Part shown: piece after piece, positions 21,508-31,860 of the stretch
How the letters are laid out: every line of letters starts with the position of its first letter
Position numbering within the stretch: position 1 is the first letter of the stretch
Assembly: GCA_944739405.2 (NCBI GenBank)
Contig: OX123183.2
Location: 94,626,729 to 94,690,728, forward strand
Source of the DNA: Euclidia mi
Lineage: Eukaryota; Arthropoda; Insecta; Lepidoptera; Erebidae
Direction of reading: 5' to 3'
DNA: 64,000 nt
Position numbers and translations under genes: made by a program
The notes under the pieces: model-generated
The model's input: the letters and a program-made list of their open reading frames with translations, nothing else
Told to the model about the DNA's origin: nothing
Databases searched by the model: none

Positions 21508-21972
21508 GATTTTCTACAATCCCCAGGTGTCTATAAAATCAACTGCAGCTGTGGAAGCTCTTACATAGGGCAAACGAAGCAGACTATCGCTGAACGAATA
21601 AAGGAGCACATCGCAGCTGTAAAGAACCGTCAAACGAACAAATCGGCGATTGCGGAACATTTAATTCAATCGGGCACCAATCACTGGATTGAATTTCATC
21701 GTCCCCAAGTCCTCTCCACGGAACGCCACTTTTACCCAAGAGTTCTGCGTGAAGCGATCGAAATTAGAAAACATAAAAATTTCAATCGGGAAGAGGGCTT
21801 CAAATTTTCATCGGCGTGGAATCCAGTGATTCGGCTAACAACACCCTATTTTAATGCGCAGTCGGCGAATGTTCAATATACAGATACGGTTAGTGTGTTT
21901 TGCGCCGGTACTTCGAAAATCAACGACCCGGGGGTAGAAATAGAACCTTCTACCTCGCCCTCGGAGACGTGA
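21508..21972 (+). pseudogene. Second PLE C-terminal fragment with GIY-YIG domain
   Basis: An uninterrupted frame without a start codon runs to TGA at 21,970-21,972. It reads SPGVYKINCSCGSSYIG, then QTKQTIAERIKEH, NKSAIAEHL, HRPQVLSTERHFY and REAIEIRKHKNFNREEG. It is collinear with the PLE at 12,671-13,241 and clearly the same family but a different lineage, with a longer, different C-terminus (SVFCAGTSKINDPG). The reverse transcriptase is missing because the copy is 5'-truncated at about 21,508. The 3' flank (21,990-22,030) CGACCACGGGACGTGCAACC parallels the PLE 3' region at 13,261. Absence of stops suggests moderate age. Confidence 0.85.
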
Positions 21973-22384
21973 CATCGCTACACCAGTCAGTTTGCGACCA
22001 CGGGACGTGCAACCGTCTCGAACCGTCAAGCAAAATAAGGTATGTAAATACCTAATGCATGTTCGCGTTAATTCCCGTCTATACGTATATTCTTAAACAT
22101 GCAACGCGAGTGTTTAAAAGTTTCTACCAACTACTCAATCGTCCCTAGTAAAATTTCACACAAATGTTTTGATGGGTAATAAAGGATGGAAAATAGAGGG
22201 TAAAGTGTTTTTAATTTGTAGCCGAAGACTCAGGTGGAATAGTGTTTTTTATATAGTCCCCTGTCTCAGTTTGTATCTCAATTAAAGACTTGGCTTATAG
22301 ACAGATGCTTTTATACACTTTCCGAATTTATGTCGTACAAAGACAGGTAGATAGTTAGGTATAATATAATAATTATTAAACATT
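21973..22384. other. PLE 3' flank and AT-rich spacer
   Basis: The first ~60 bases appear to be PLE 3' sequence; the rest is AT-rich with no recognised feature. Confidence 0.4.
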
Positions 22385-24271
22385 ACAATAAATTATGTGA
22401 TTTTAAATTAGGTTGACAAGGAGACTTGGTGGTGGGACGACCGGGTACAAGGGGTGATACGTGAAAAGAAGGAGCTGTTTAAAAAGTGGCAACGAACCAA
22501 TCTTCAAGAAGACCGTGACGCATATAGAGCAGCAAAACGTGCTAGCAAACGAGCTGTAGCCATTGCCCGAAATTCCAGATTGTCAGCATTGTATGACAAA
22601 CTTGAGTCTAAGGAGGGACAAAAGGTCATATTTAAACTGGCGCGAGCCCGAGAAAAGGCATCCCAGGACATTACTAAATGCCTCTGCGTAAAAGATGCCT
22701 GCGGAGCGCTGCTCTATAGTGAAACTTCCGTGAAGGAAAGATGGCGGGCCTACTTCGCAGAATTATTCAACAAGCAGCATGCCAACAATCTTTCCGCTGA
22801 GCTTCCTCCTAACCTAGGACTTATTACCCCCATAACACCGGACGAAGTGGAGAACAGTCTTCGCCGCATGAAAAACAGAAAATCTGTGGGTCCTGATAAT
22901 ATACCGATCGAAGCATGGAAAGCATTGGGCTCCTGTGGTGTATATCTTCTAACCGATCTTTTCAACCGCATCCTCATGAACGGAAAAATGCCAAACCAGT
23001 GGAGGCTTAGTATTATAGTGCCAGTACACAAGGGCAAAGGGAGTGTACAGGAATGCGGCAACTATCGTGGTATAAAGATCATGTGTCACACCATGAAGTT
23101 TTTTGAGCGTGTGATTGATTTCAGGCTCCGTAACGTGTGTGCTGTCTCTGAGTGTCAGTATGGCTTCCGTCCAGGAGTTGGTACTATAGATCCCATTTTC
23201 GCCTTAAGAACGTTGATCGAAAACTACAGGGAAAAAAGGAGACCTCTGCATATAGCTTTCCTAGATTTGCAGAAGGCCTTTGACTGCGTTCCTCGTCATG
23301 CTATCTGGTGGGCATTGGGCCTCAAAAATGTACCAAAAGCATATATAGACATTATCAGGGACATGTACAATATCTCTGTATCTATTGTGCGGACCGCCAT
23401 TGGAGATACCTCTTCCTTCCCCATAACAGCTGGAGTGCATCAGGGCTCTGCTCTGAGTCCCTTCCTCTTTACAGTGGTTCTCGATGTCATAACGGCGGAC
23501 ATCCAGGAACAGCCCCCTTGGCTGATGATGTATGCCGACGACATAGCGCTCGTTGACGAGAGTAGGGAGAACTTAGAGCGCAGAGTAAACCTTTGGAAGG
23601 GAACTTTGGAAAGGGGCGGTCTACGGTTGAACGTGGCGAAGACGGAATACATGGCCTGCGGTAGTGTAGATTCCACTACTATCCAAATAGGTACTGAAAA
23701 TGCTGTTAAAACCACCCAGTTCAGGTACCTAGGATCTGTGCTGCATGAGTCCGGCAATATTGACCATGATGTTCGTGCTCGTACTAGCGCAGCTTGGGCA
23801 AAATGGCGCGAGGTTACAGGTGTGGTGTGTGACCCTCGCATGCCCCCCAAGCTGAAGGGGCTGGTTTACAGGTGTATCATCCGACCTGTACTTCTTTATG
23901 GTAGCGAAAGTTGGCCAACCTTAGACAAACACATTCAGGAACTGCACGTCACCGAAATGAAGATGCTGAGGTGGATGAGCGGCGTTACAATGGCGGATCG
24001 TGTCCGTAACGTCTATATCCGTGGGAGCCTCGGCGTCCGTGACGTGGCAGATAAGCTCCAGGAGAGCCGCTTGAGGTGGTATGGTCATCTGATGCGCAGA
24101 CCGGAAGGTTGTGTTGGTCGGAGGTGCCTTGAGTGGGAAGTACCTGGTAGTCGACCTAGGGGCCGCCCCAAAAAGCGCTGGATGGACATCGTAAGGAGCG
24201 ATATGAGTGCCAACGGATTGACTTTTGAGGATGTAGAAGACGAAGAAGAAGAAGACAATAAATTATGTGAT
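22385..24271 (+). mobile_element. RTE LINE truncated at both ends, 17-bp TSD
   Basis: Identical 17-bp repeats ACAATAAATTATGTGAT at 22,385-22,401 and 24,255-24,271 flank the insert. The insert starts in mid-ORF (about 22,412, after an in-frame TAG) and ends directly after residues EDVED with a short (GAA)n run at 24,241-24,254 instead of a normal C-terminus and 3' UTR. Ten bases (TTTAAATTAG) lie between the left TSD and the LINE sequence. A perfect TSD implies recent insertion. Confidence 0.8.
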
Positions 24272-24310
24272 GTTGCATTTCATATTGTATTTAAATTGTT
24301 TAAATTATAA
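22412..24310 (+). CDS. Truncated RTE-type reverse transcriptase
   Basis: The open frame runs from GTT at 22,412 (VDKETWWWDD) without a stop to TAA at 24,308-24,310; about 632 codons. There is no ATG at the beginning because the endonuclease half is missing. RT motifs (numbered from the GTG at 22,454): SVGPDNIP (144-151), IIVPVHKGKG (187-196), NYRGIKIM (203-210), QYGFRPG (235-241), AFLDLQKAFD (268-277), GVHQGSALSPFLF (327-339) and YADD (360-363), followed by RWYGHLMRRPEG and GRPKKRW. All catalytic residues are intact. The HQGSALSP signature differs from RQGCPASP in the RTE at 912, so this is a distinct RTE lineage. The last ~18 codons, after the (GAA)n run, are flanking DNA, not LINE. Confidence 0.88.
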   Translation, partial: VDKETWWWDDRVQGVIREKKELFKKWQRTNLQEDRDAYRAAKRASKRAVAIARNSRLSALYDKLESKEGQKVIFKLARAREKASQDITKCLCVKDACGALLYSETSVKERWRAYFAELFNKQHANNLSAELPPNLGLITPITPDEVENSLRRMKNRKSVGPDNIPIEAWKALGSCGVYLLTDLFNRILMNGKMPNQWRLSIIVPVHKGKGSVQECGNYRGIKIMCHTMKFFERVIDFRLRNVCAVSECQYGFRPGVGTIDPIFALRTLIENYREKRRPLHIAFLDLQKAFDCVPRHAIWWALGLKNVPKAYIDIIRDMYNISVSIVRTAIGDTSSFPITAGVHQGSALSPFLFTVVLDVITADIQEQPPWLMMYADDIALVDESRENLERRVNLWKGTLERGGLRLNVAKTEYMACGSVDSTTIQIGTENAVKTTQFRYLGSVLHESGNIDHDVRARTSAAWAKWREVTGVVCDPRMPPKLKGLVYRCIIRPVLLYGSESWPTLDKHIQELHVTEMKMLRWMSGVTMADRVRNVYIRGSLGVRDVADKLQESRLRWYGHLMRRPEGCVGRRCLEWEVPGSRPRGRPKKRWMDIVRSDMSANGLTFEDVEDEEEEDNKLCDVAFHIVFKLFKL

Positions 24311-24664
24311 TTATAAGTAAAGCTAATTATATTATATATTAAAAATGATTATTATTAATGGAATTAGTGATAGAATGTAATTTAATTTTTACACATGTTA
24401 TATATGAATATTTTTAATTGATTTATAGTTGAAATGTATGTGATAATTCTGTATATTAAATGTTAGTGTTATGTCTGTAATACTGTTACGATTATTATAA
24501 TGCGGGTTAATGTTATGTTTAATGTTAAGATTAATTGAGTGGGTACTTAACTACTCATTATTTTTTGCATGCCATTTATATGGTGAGACATGTAGTACAA
24601 TTCTTTTCTGTAAGACCTTTATAACCGTGTTTCTGGCAAATAAAGTATCTTATCTTATCTTATA
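24272..24664 (+). repeat. AT-rich sequence ending in a (TATCT)n tail
   Basis: The run TATCTTATCTTATCTTATAT at about 24,647-24,666, preceded by GCAAATAAAG (24,637-24,646), looks like the 3' tail of an L2/CR1-type LINE. The upstream part is too diverged to identify, and the RTE at 22,385 may have inserted within it. Confidence 0.4.
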
Positions 24665-24666
24665 TC

Positions 24667-25734
24667 TTTACTATACCAATAAATGCAATAGACATTAGAT
24701 AAACAAAACAGTGAGCTATAACTCTTCGTGGATAATTCTTTTAAGGAAAAAGGTTTGTTGTCTGGCCGGGATTCGCGGATTTACTTCGACATAATTGGGT
24801 TTATATTTACTGTTTATTTGCGTTTATACGAACAAAGAAGAGGTTACCGAGTTAAAACAAAGAACTTTGTTTGGAACCGGTAGGAAAACAAGTTTTTTTT
24901 TACAAATAAAACGGGAAGAGTGTTCTAAATTGAGATTGGAATATTTTAAGTCCTTTTTTACGGCTTTGTCTCTGCAAAGGCACGTCTCAACAAGAGACTT
25001 AAGCATGACATCACAGCTAGTCCCAAATAACACCCGTGTAAGTTGCAAACAATTAGTAAGCTCGTATTTTAAGACATAAGACAGAAGGTGTCCCGCAACG
25101 CAAGCATGCTAAGCTTGGTAGATGGATCTTACACGCGGATAAAACACATTGTTTCTACCCTATAGTATGAGATGGTTATCGAAGTTGGTTGAGCTGATTA
25201 TAAAAATGGCGGACCCGGAAACACATATCTAAATATAGAAGTTGCGTCATTATCATTTAATCACTTTGAACAAGGTCAAGTCAAGTATAATACGTTTTAG
25301 TGTAATAAGTAATAACATTGTTAGTAACGATCTGTATGAGGAAAAATATTATCGAAAGCTTCTTAGATACATGCCCAGCGTGGTCATTAGGGCAATTCCC
25401 TTTCAATGAATGGACACGAAAAAATGTTTATGGAGATGAAATTGCCTGACATCACTCCTTTTGAGGGCTGCTTGCTGAAAAAGTAATCCTTTTCAGCAAG
25501 AAATTAACCATACAGAAATGAACATGTGTGATTACAAATATCATATTATTATATTATATCAGTTACAATAGACCTAACTACGCGTACTTTACATAAGATA
25601 GTGCCTAAGTTCAAGCATCTTATTTTCCATCATACATTAGGTTTGTTTAAATTACTTTTAATTTGTAACCGATTGCGCAAGAATTGGGATATTTTCGCCG
25701 GGTATACTTATGTGTGTGGTATTTTTACACTTCT
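24667..25734. other. Non-coding stretch, nothing recognised
   Basis: The 94-codon frame at 24,795 and its antisense counterpart have no recognisable domain. A short inverted pair TGCTTGCTGAAAAAGTAATC/CTTTTCAGCAAG occurs near 25,469-25,500. Confidence 0.4.
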
Positions 25735-26010
25735 TAACCCTTTGGGTTGCGGATTTCAGATGGCAGTCGCACTGTGGAATAGTTGATATTGTGCCTCTGT
25801 TCGGACTGGCAAGCGGACCTCGGGGCTCCAAGGTTTGGTTAGGTAGGTATGTTTGATTGTGTAACATACGTATTGGTAGAAATTCTGAAGAAAGGAAACC
25901 GTATAAACGAGTCTTATCACAATGATAGTAGCACAGTCTAATAATCCGTAGCATAGAGACGCAATGAGTTAAACCCATGGGTTTGATAGATTTGTACATG
26001 ACAGGTGACA
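25735..26010 (+). repeat. CCTTTGGGTTGCGG repeat
   Basis: AACCCTTTGGGTTGCGGATT, TGGCAGTCGCACTGTGGAAT, ATTGTGCCTCTGTTCGGACT and GGTTAGGTAGGTATG. A related start (CCCTTTGGGTTGCGG) occurs at about 44,100. It is a dispersed repeat of unknown class; extent is approximate. Confidence 0.4.
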
Positions 26011-27125
26011 TTTGTTGTATCGTTTTGTTAGTGGGTGTGACAAAGGGTATTTATGTAGGTGTAGCGCTCCATTAAACCACACGACTTTAGGCGCTTTCGA
26101 AGGTGGCAGGCGTGAATCTATACGGGTTAAAAATAAATTGAATTAATAAACAAAAGAGGCCCTGACGGCGTCTGAATCATTTATGGCAGGCGGATGCGCT
26201 TCTTTTGACTATGAGCTTACCCACTGTTTGTACGTGTCTTACACATATAACATTTTACCAGTATCCAGTGTAGCGATGTTTTTCTTTTCGGTTATTTCAC
26301 CAAAATTATCTATACGTTTTCGTTCGCACAAGTTAATAAAATTTTGTGAATTTACAAACAACAGCGCCAGAAGCTTTTATAAGCGAAAATGGTGGTCCGT
26401 CTAGATGTCAATTTTCGTTATGAAACGACTTACCGGATGCTGAAAAAGGGTAAACAAATAAAAGTACTTAACAAAATTTACTGCCTCCTCCCATGAACAT
26501 TGCGTAAATTTAATTTCAAAATTCACAATGGAGTCCCACATCACGACCGAACGTGAAGTTATTATGGTGGTAGATGTCAAATGCAAAGTCCCATTAATTC
26601 CCGCACAGAGAAACAGTGCCAAAAACTGTAAAATAATCTCTAACTTTAAAAAAATAGTCGTAAAAGTCTGTAAAAGCCAGGGAAATACATTATTTGTCTT
26701 TCAAAGTTTTATTTCGCTTCCACAGATTTTGGTGTTTGACTGTACGAAGTAATCACTGGATAGAGGAGCGTTCGAATCTCCGTATGCTCTTAGGCTAAGA
26801 TCTATAGAGCGTACTTTGGACTTTGCTCAGCTTTACTTACGTAAGACTTAGCTAAGCAAGGGTTAGTAAAAAACTGACGATTGTAATTCATAGCCATGTC
26901 ACGTTCAGATTTAGTTAAGCACGAAGATAAGGAAACGACGTTTTAGGTTTCATGCATCAACTCGTACGTTGTTATAAAAAAGCATGGTAATAATATTTGG
27001 AAATTTATATTTATATTTTATTATATTTTTATAAACCAAAATAAAAAATATGATAGCCTTGAATTGCATCTAATTTTAATTTATAAGTATTTGTGTTTAC
27101 AAATTATGTGTAACGAATAATCATT
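26011..27125. other. Non-coding stretch, nothing recognised
   Basis: No gene. Short frames at 26,183, 26,401 and 26,528 have no domain. Confidence 0.4.
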
Positions 27126-27256
27126 ATTATTACATAGTATAAAACAAAGTCTGTCTTCTGTCTGTCTGTCCCTATGTATGCTTAAGTCATAAAAACTACG
27201 CAACGGATTTTATATGTTTAATTGACGCGGGCGAAGCCGCTGGCGACGTCTAGTAA
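27126..27256. repeat. Short dispersed-repeat fragment
   Basis: CTGTCTGTCTGTCCC...ATAAAAACTACGCAACGGAT and GACGCGGGCGAAGCCGCTGG then CTAGTAAT resemble the ends of a common lepidopteran repeat. Strand and class are uncertain. Confidence 0.4.
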
Positions 27257-27892
27257 TTGAGTTTTATCAATTTGACATGACATAAATAACAGATAATATA
27301 TGAAGTATTTTGGGTAAGTAGTCAATTTCTTGAACTTAGTACTTGCTCAGCGAGCACTCTGAAGAGCACAGAGATTGAATTATGAAAACCAACTTCATTT
27401 TAACTTTAAGTTTAAATAAATTCTAAGTTTTGGAATAATCTTGAAACTCTTAGCTAATATCAATATCCATTTTTTTGAACGAGACAACAATCTATTACAT
27501 AATTGTATAGAAAGGTACAGAGGCAGATATTTACAAGTTATTGTAGGTATATGTTGTATAAATTCTTCACAAATAGTGAAACTAAAATGGAACGTTAAAA
27601 AACATAACTTTTGATACGGCTCGAAAGTGGAGGCAGGCCAAGCATTTATTACACTGCATGCGCAATGTAGTTTATGAGACCTTTGTGTACACTCAACTTG
27701 CAGTGTGAACGTGTAAACAAGAGAAAATAGCTAAGTAAATTATATGGTCACCAGGATAAATTTGATAGCGATTTTAGTGCTAGAGATTAGCAACTTTAAA
27801 TCGCTAGTCTGTACTGTAGGTTAAAATATATAATTATTCATTCATTTACTGACAATTGTCCGAGAACCTCGTAGTTACGTAGCTGTAAGAAG
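27257..27892. other. Non-coding stretch, nothing recognised
   Basis: AT-rich sequence without a recognised feature. Confidence 0.4.
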
Positions 27893-28114
27893 GTTTGTTT
27901 GTTTGTTTTTCGTGTGAGCGTGTGGCCAACTCTGGTGTCGGAGTTTTCAGACCGCCCGAAGGCCTCCGACATGGCCTAACGATCCTTATCCTTGGACAAG
28001 AACCGGGACCGACAGCTTTACATGCCCTCCGAAGCACGGTAGCGCTCAGATGTAAATGCCACACACGGTCACCCATCCAAGTGGTAACCTGTGCAAGCGT
28101 TGCTTAACTTTGCC
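27893..28114 (-). mobile_element. 5S rRNA-derived SINE
   Basis: Read on the minus strand the head is AAAGTTAAGCAACGCTTGCA then CAGGTTACCACTTGGATGGG and TGACCG. This follows the 3' half of insect 5S rRNA (GTTAAGCAACG...TACTTGGATGGGTGACCG), the internal promoter region. It continues GTGCTTCGGAGGGCATGTAA, GTCGGTCCCGGTTCTTGTCC and ends in a (AAAC)n tail at 27,893-27,910. Elements with a 5S-derived head are classed as SINE3. The match is from memory of 5S structure; exact ends are approximate. Confidence 0.7.
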
Positions 28115-29290
28115 GAAAGTAATATGGTATGTAAGAAGGTGTCAGGCAGACAACAACGGAAGAACTTTGTATAATATTGATTGATGATTGTATTGTGTTG
28201 TTAAGCGACTGACTCTATCAATATCACGTGAAATACTAACGTTTCAACTGTGTAAATGGACTAACTCCGACACCAGAGTGAAGGCCTTATTTTACAGCTT
28301 TTCTTCTGTATAATCGATTGTAAGAGTTATTTACCTCTTAAACTGTTTTTGTTATATATTTCTTGTAACACCATATTCTGACTTGAGAACAATACCCAGT
28401 TTCATGATAAATTTATGTCCCAACAAAGTTTATGCCTAAAACATTTCAAACAAAGAAATATATTTTCATGAACAATACAAGTAGACACCCAATCACTGAA
28501 TACATTACGAATTTATATTTTTGTCAGACTATCCAAACATGTTACGGGATGTTTGAATTTGTGTTTAAATATTAAAACGTATTTTATTAAAGTAACAAAT
28601 GCATATTTGGCACTACCTATGCGTTAAATTATTAAAAGGACAATTTATAACAAATACAGATAATAAATTTATAAAGACTCCGGCGTAGATCGTAGGTCTT
28701 CATAAATGGTGGTTACGAACCATTTCGATCACGTCAGCATTCAACCTAAAAAACCGCATCATAATCGGTCCATTAGTTGTGGAGCTACGATGCCACAAAC
28801 AAACACACCTCTTTTCTTCGTCGAGTTTAAAAACAACCGTTACTTTTCTGGCTTGTCGCCATAAAAAAAAATTGTCCATAAATTTTTCACATCAGGTCTA
28901 TCATTTTATTAAACGTTAATGTTCACCAGATTACGTGTTTGCCAACTTTCGTGGACATTATGCTTTGTAGTTTCCTTGTTGTACATTACCCAACTAAATT
29001 ACTGTAAGCGGAACTTTACTAACCCTCTCAGTAAGCCCCAGAGCCGCATGTGTCCTGATGACTTCATGAAGAGCCCTATCTAAATAGTTCCAACGTCAGA
29101 ACATTACATATATCGATTAACATATTAGCCGTACCAACCCCTCTATTAAATAACGTATATCTAACACACGCGTTAGCAAAGTTAGTCTTGCGCACACCAT
29201 AATGTATGTGTATATGTACGTGTTTATCAGCTATTGCGAAGGTTGATGGGTTTACGGTATACCGGTATAGATATTATGTCTTATAAGATA
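28115..29290. other. Non-coding stretch with one repeat fragment
   Basis: At about 28,735-28,805 AACCGCATCATAATCGGTCC and GGAGCTACGATGCCACAAAC form a fragment of a dispersed repeat (minus or plus uncertain). The rest is AT-rich. Confidence 0.4.
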
Positions 29291-29493
29291 CTAGGGGACG
29301 CCAGCAGCTACGCCTGCATTTTCTTTTGATTTACCCGTTTTGGCCGATCCCGTGGGAATTTCGGGAAATCCCTTCTTAGTGCACCCCTACGGTCCCCAAG
29401 GAACATACATGCCAAATTTCAGCTTCCTGCGCCCAATAGTTTCGGCTGTAGCGTGTCTGTCAGTCAGTCAGTAACGCAAGGATTTTATATATT
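29291..29493 (+). repeat. Dispersed repeat Rep-A, near-complete
   Basis: CTAGGGGACGCCAGCAGCTA, TTTTGGCCGATCCCGTGGGA, GTGCACCCCTACGGTCCCCA and CAGTCAGTCAGTAACGCAAG. About 90 per cent similar by eye to the copy at 38,553. Ends in ATTTTATATATTATGAT. Class unknown. Confidence 0.65.
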
Positions 29494-30248
29494 ATGATAA
29501 TAACAGTTTATCATGTTCTTTGTGAAGTCATATTGACAAAGAAAATTTACAAAGGAACTTATTAATTATTGAAAATATATATGTGGATAGTACGGCAATA
29601 AATCATTCTCGCCTATGCAGAGTTTTATTTAAACCTGAAAAATTTTATATACCTAAATAAGTGCTTATTTTAGCGTTATTCCGATATTTAAAGCACGTCC
29701 ACTTTCTTGTATAATCAAGGTACAAAATATTTAGCTTTCGTAATAATATTATCGCTTCCACGTCTTTCCGTTCGTCTGTCCACTTTGCGAGAGGCCTACT
29801 TCTGCTGCAAAAATGTATTATGCTTATACAACCCCGAATTTACGCCATAGGTCGAGCTAAGAGATGAAAATGTTTTATCTTAAAAATGGCTCAAATAAAA
29901 TGTGCCCTTGCTTTACCCCACTAAAATCCTGCTATGTCGTTTTAAATTAAAGTAGCAATAACTTTTGATACCCAGAAACTGCTTTATCTCGTATATACTT
30001 GATTATACACGAGCTATTGAAATCCATTGTTTAGCGGCGTCCGCCATAGCTGTTCATTCAGATTTCCATAACCGACCAACATTATTATTCAGCATAACTT
30101 TGCCCTGATATTGCACATGTTTTAAAACAGATATTGCTCTCGCTTGAAACACGTATCCAATTTGAAACCTTTTTCGCGATATTCTAATTTATTTTTTTGT
30201 CAAACAGATTCTTCTAGTAATACTTATGTAACGGGTCTATGTAGCGTT
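29494..30248. other. Non-coding stretch, nothing recognised
   Basis: AT-rich sequence without a supportable gene. Confidence 0.4.
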
Positions 30249-30645
30249 GCCGTGTGGTTGACGGCATAGAATACAAGTGTCACCACCCCCTATCTTCCCG
30301 TGGGTGTCGTAAGAGGCGACTAATACCGCGATGCAAATACCATCTTTGCGTAGAGACGGAAAACTCGACATCAAACCTTATACGACTGCCTCGTTGGTCT
30401 CGCGGCATAAATGTCCGCATGGGATCGGGAGGTCCCGGGTTCAATTCCTGGGTCGGGCAGTGTTATTGGGTTTTTTGACACGAAATTCTCAGTAGCAGCA
30501 CGGAGTCTGGAAATGTGCCCGGTACGGCAATAGGCTCGCCCCTTATTACGTGGGACTAAAGTATATCTGACGAAAAGTGGGTGTAGAAATACACCTCTGC
30601 CTACCACTTCGGGGATAAAAGGCGTGAGGTTATGTATGTGGGTCT
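30249..30645 (+). mobile_element. Composite SINE, second copy
   Basis: Collinear with 17,110-17,518: head GCCGTGTGGTTGACGG, tRNA-like GACTGCCTCGTTGGTCTCGC with GGGTTCAATTCC, body and tail GGGATAAAAGGCGTGAGGTT then ATGTATGT. Differences are scattered point changes and a short deletion near 30,322. Two near-identical composite copies show that head, tRNA-like part and tail moved as one unit. The frames on both strands here (74 and 78 codons) are not genes. Confidence 0.8.
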
Positions 30646-31689
30646 ATGTAGCGTAATTATTTGAAAATGTGTATAGGTGAAAAACCATACACTTCCCTCT
30701 ACGTTTAGGCATGGGTTCCAACCGTAGTTAAAAGTCATGAAAGTTTAAAAGTATTCAGTATCACATTGTAGTGTCAATATTAACTTTGTATGCAATAACT
30801 ATAGGTATTTGCTTATCACTTTTGTAATTTCATATACCAAAGATCCTGGGAGAATTATGACTGTAAATTATATACTAGGTGCAGTGACCGAACGATGATA
30901 AATATTTGAAGAACCCTTGCTTCTCATAAGTTGGCAACAGGCAGCTCTTATAATGTAGAGTAACTGGAAAATAGGGTCATGGCCTATTCAATAATTTATA
31001 AGTTTCTTTTTCTACATGGAAAGATCTCTAAAACATGTATATAAGTAATAAAGATGAAAGTACTTAAATAGAATAAAATACACTATGTTTTGCCAGAGTA
31101 ATTTTGAAAGCTTACTCTTTAATTAGATTATTCACAAGATACGTGTAATAGTCAGTGCGTTTTGTAATTTACGATTTGCCAGATATTATTTCCGTGACAA
31201 ATTCTTCAGTATGGTTACTGTGATCGTCAATATTATGACTGACTACAAATTGTATGAATGTTAATTGGATCCGGGTGAAAAGTCACCTAAACGCTGAGTT
31301 TGGGTTTAAGAATGTTTTTTGACAAGTTTCAATAGGGAGACTGTCAGGTCTACAGGTTAATAATTCTACTAACTGGGTAAAAGTTTTAGAAACTATGACG
31401 TCAGATAATTGTACATATAAATCTGCTTCCTAGAGTGGAAAAGGACAGTCGTTCAGTGTACAGACTAACTATTAGCTAGTTAAGCTGGAAGTCGACTCCA
31501 ATGTTCTAGGTAAAAGTAAAATAATCTTTCTACTTAAAGAATAGGTGGGTGCGACTAATTACTGTAATCGAAATGAGGACTACAGTTTTTATATTATGAC
31601 TAAAAGATACCTGAAGCTACAACAGCACATTTTTTTTTAATTTAAAAAAAAAAAAGAAAAAAAAAATGCGTTTATTTTTTAATAATAAT
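30646..31689. other. Non-coding stretch, nothing recognised
   Basis: No gene. A poly(A)/poly(T)-rich tract lies at 31,629-31,680. Confidence 0.4.
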
Positions 31690-31860
31690 TTAACCGTTTC
31701 TGCTCGATCCCTTAGGAATTTTAGGAAATCACTTCTTATTGATTATTTTACATTTTTTGGGAACCGTAGGGGTCTACGGTTCCCAAAAAATATGCATGGC
31801 AAATACCAGCATCTGGTGCTCAATAGTTTTGGCTGTGTGTTGTGAGTCAGTCAGTAACGC
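31690..31860 (+). repeat. Dispersed repeat Rep-A with perfect 18-bp fold-back
   Basis: TGCTCGATCCCTTAGGAATT, AATAGTTTTGGCTGTGTGTT and GTCAGTCAGTAACGC. At 31,752-31,769 and 31,774-31,791 the family block is present in both orientations (ATTTTTTGGGAACCGTAG against CTACGGTTCCCAAAAAAT) around a 4-nt loop, a perfect stem. Confidence 0.65.
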
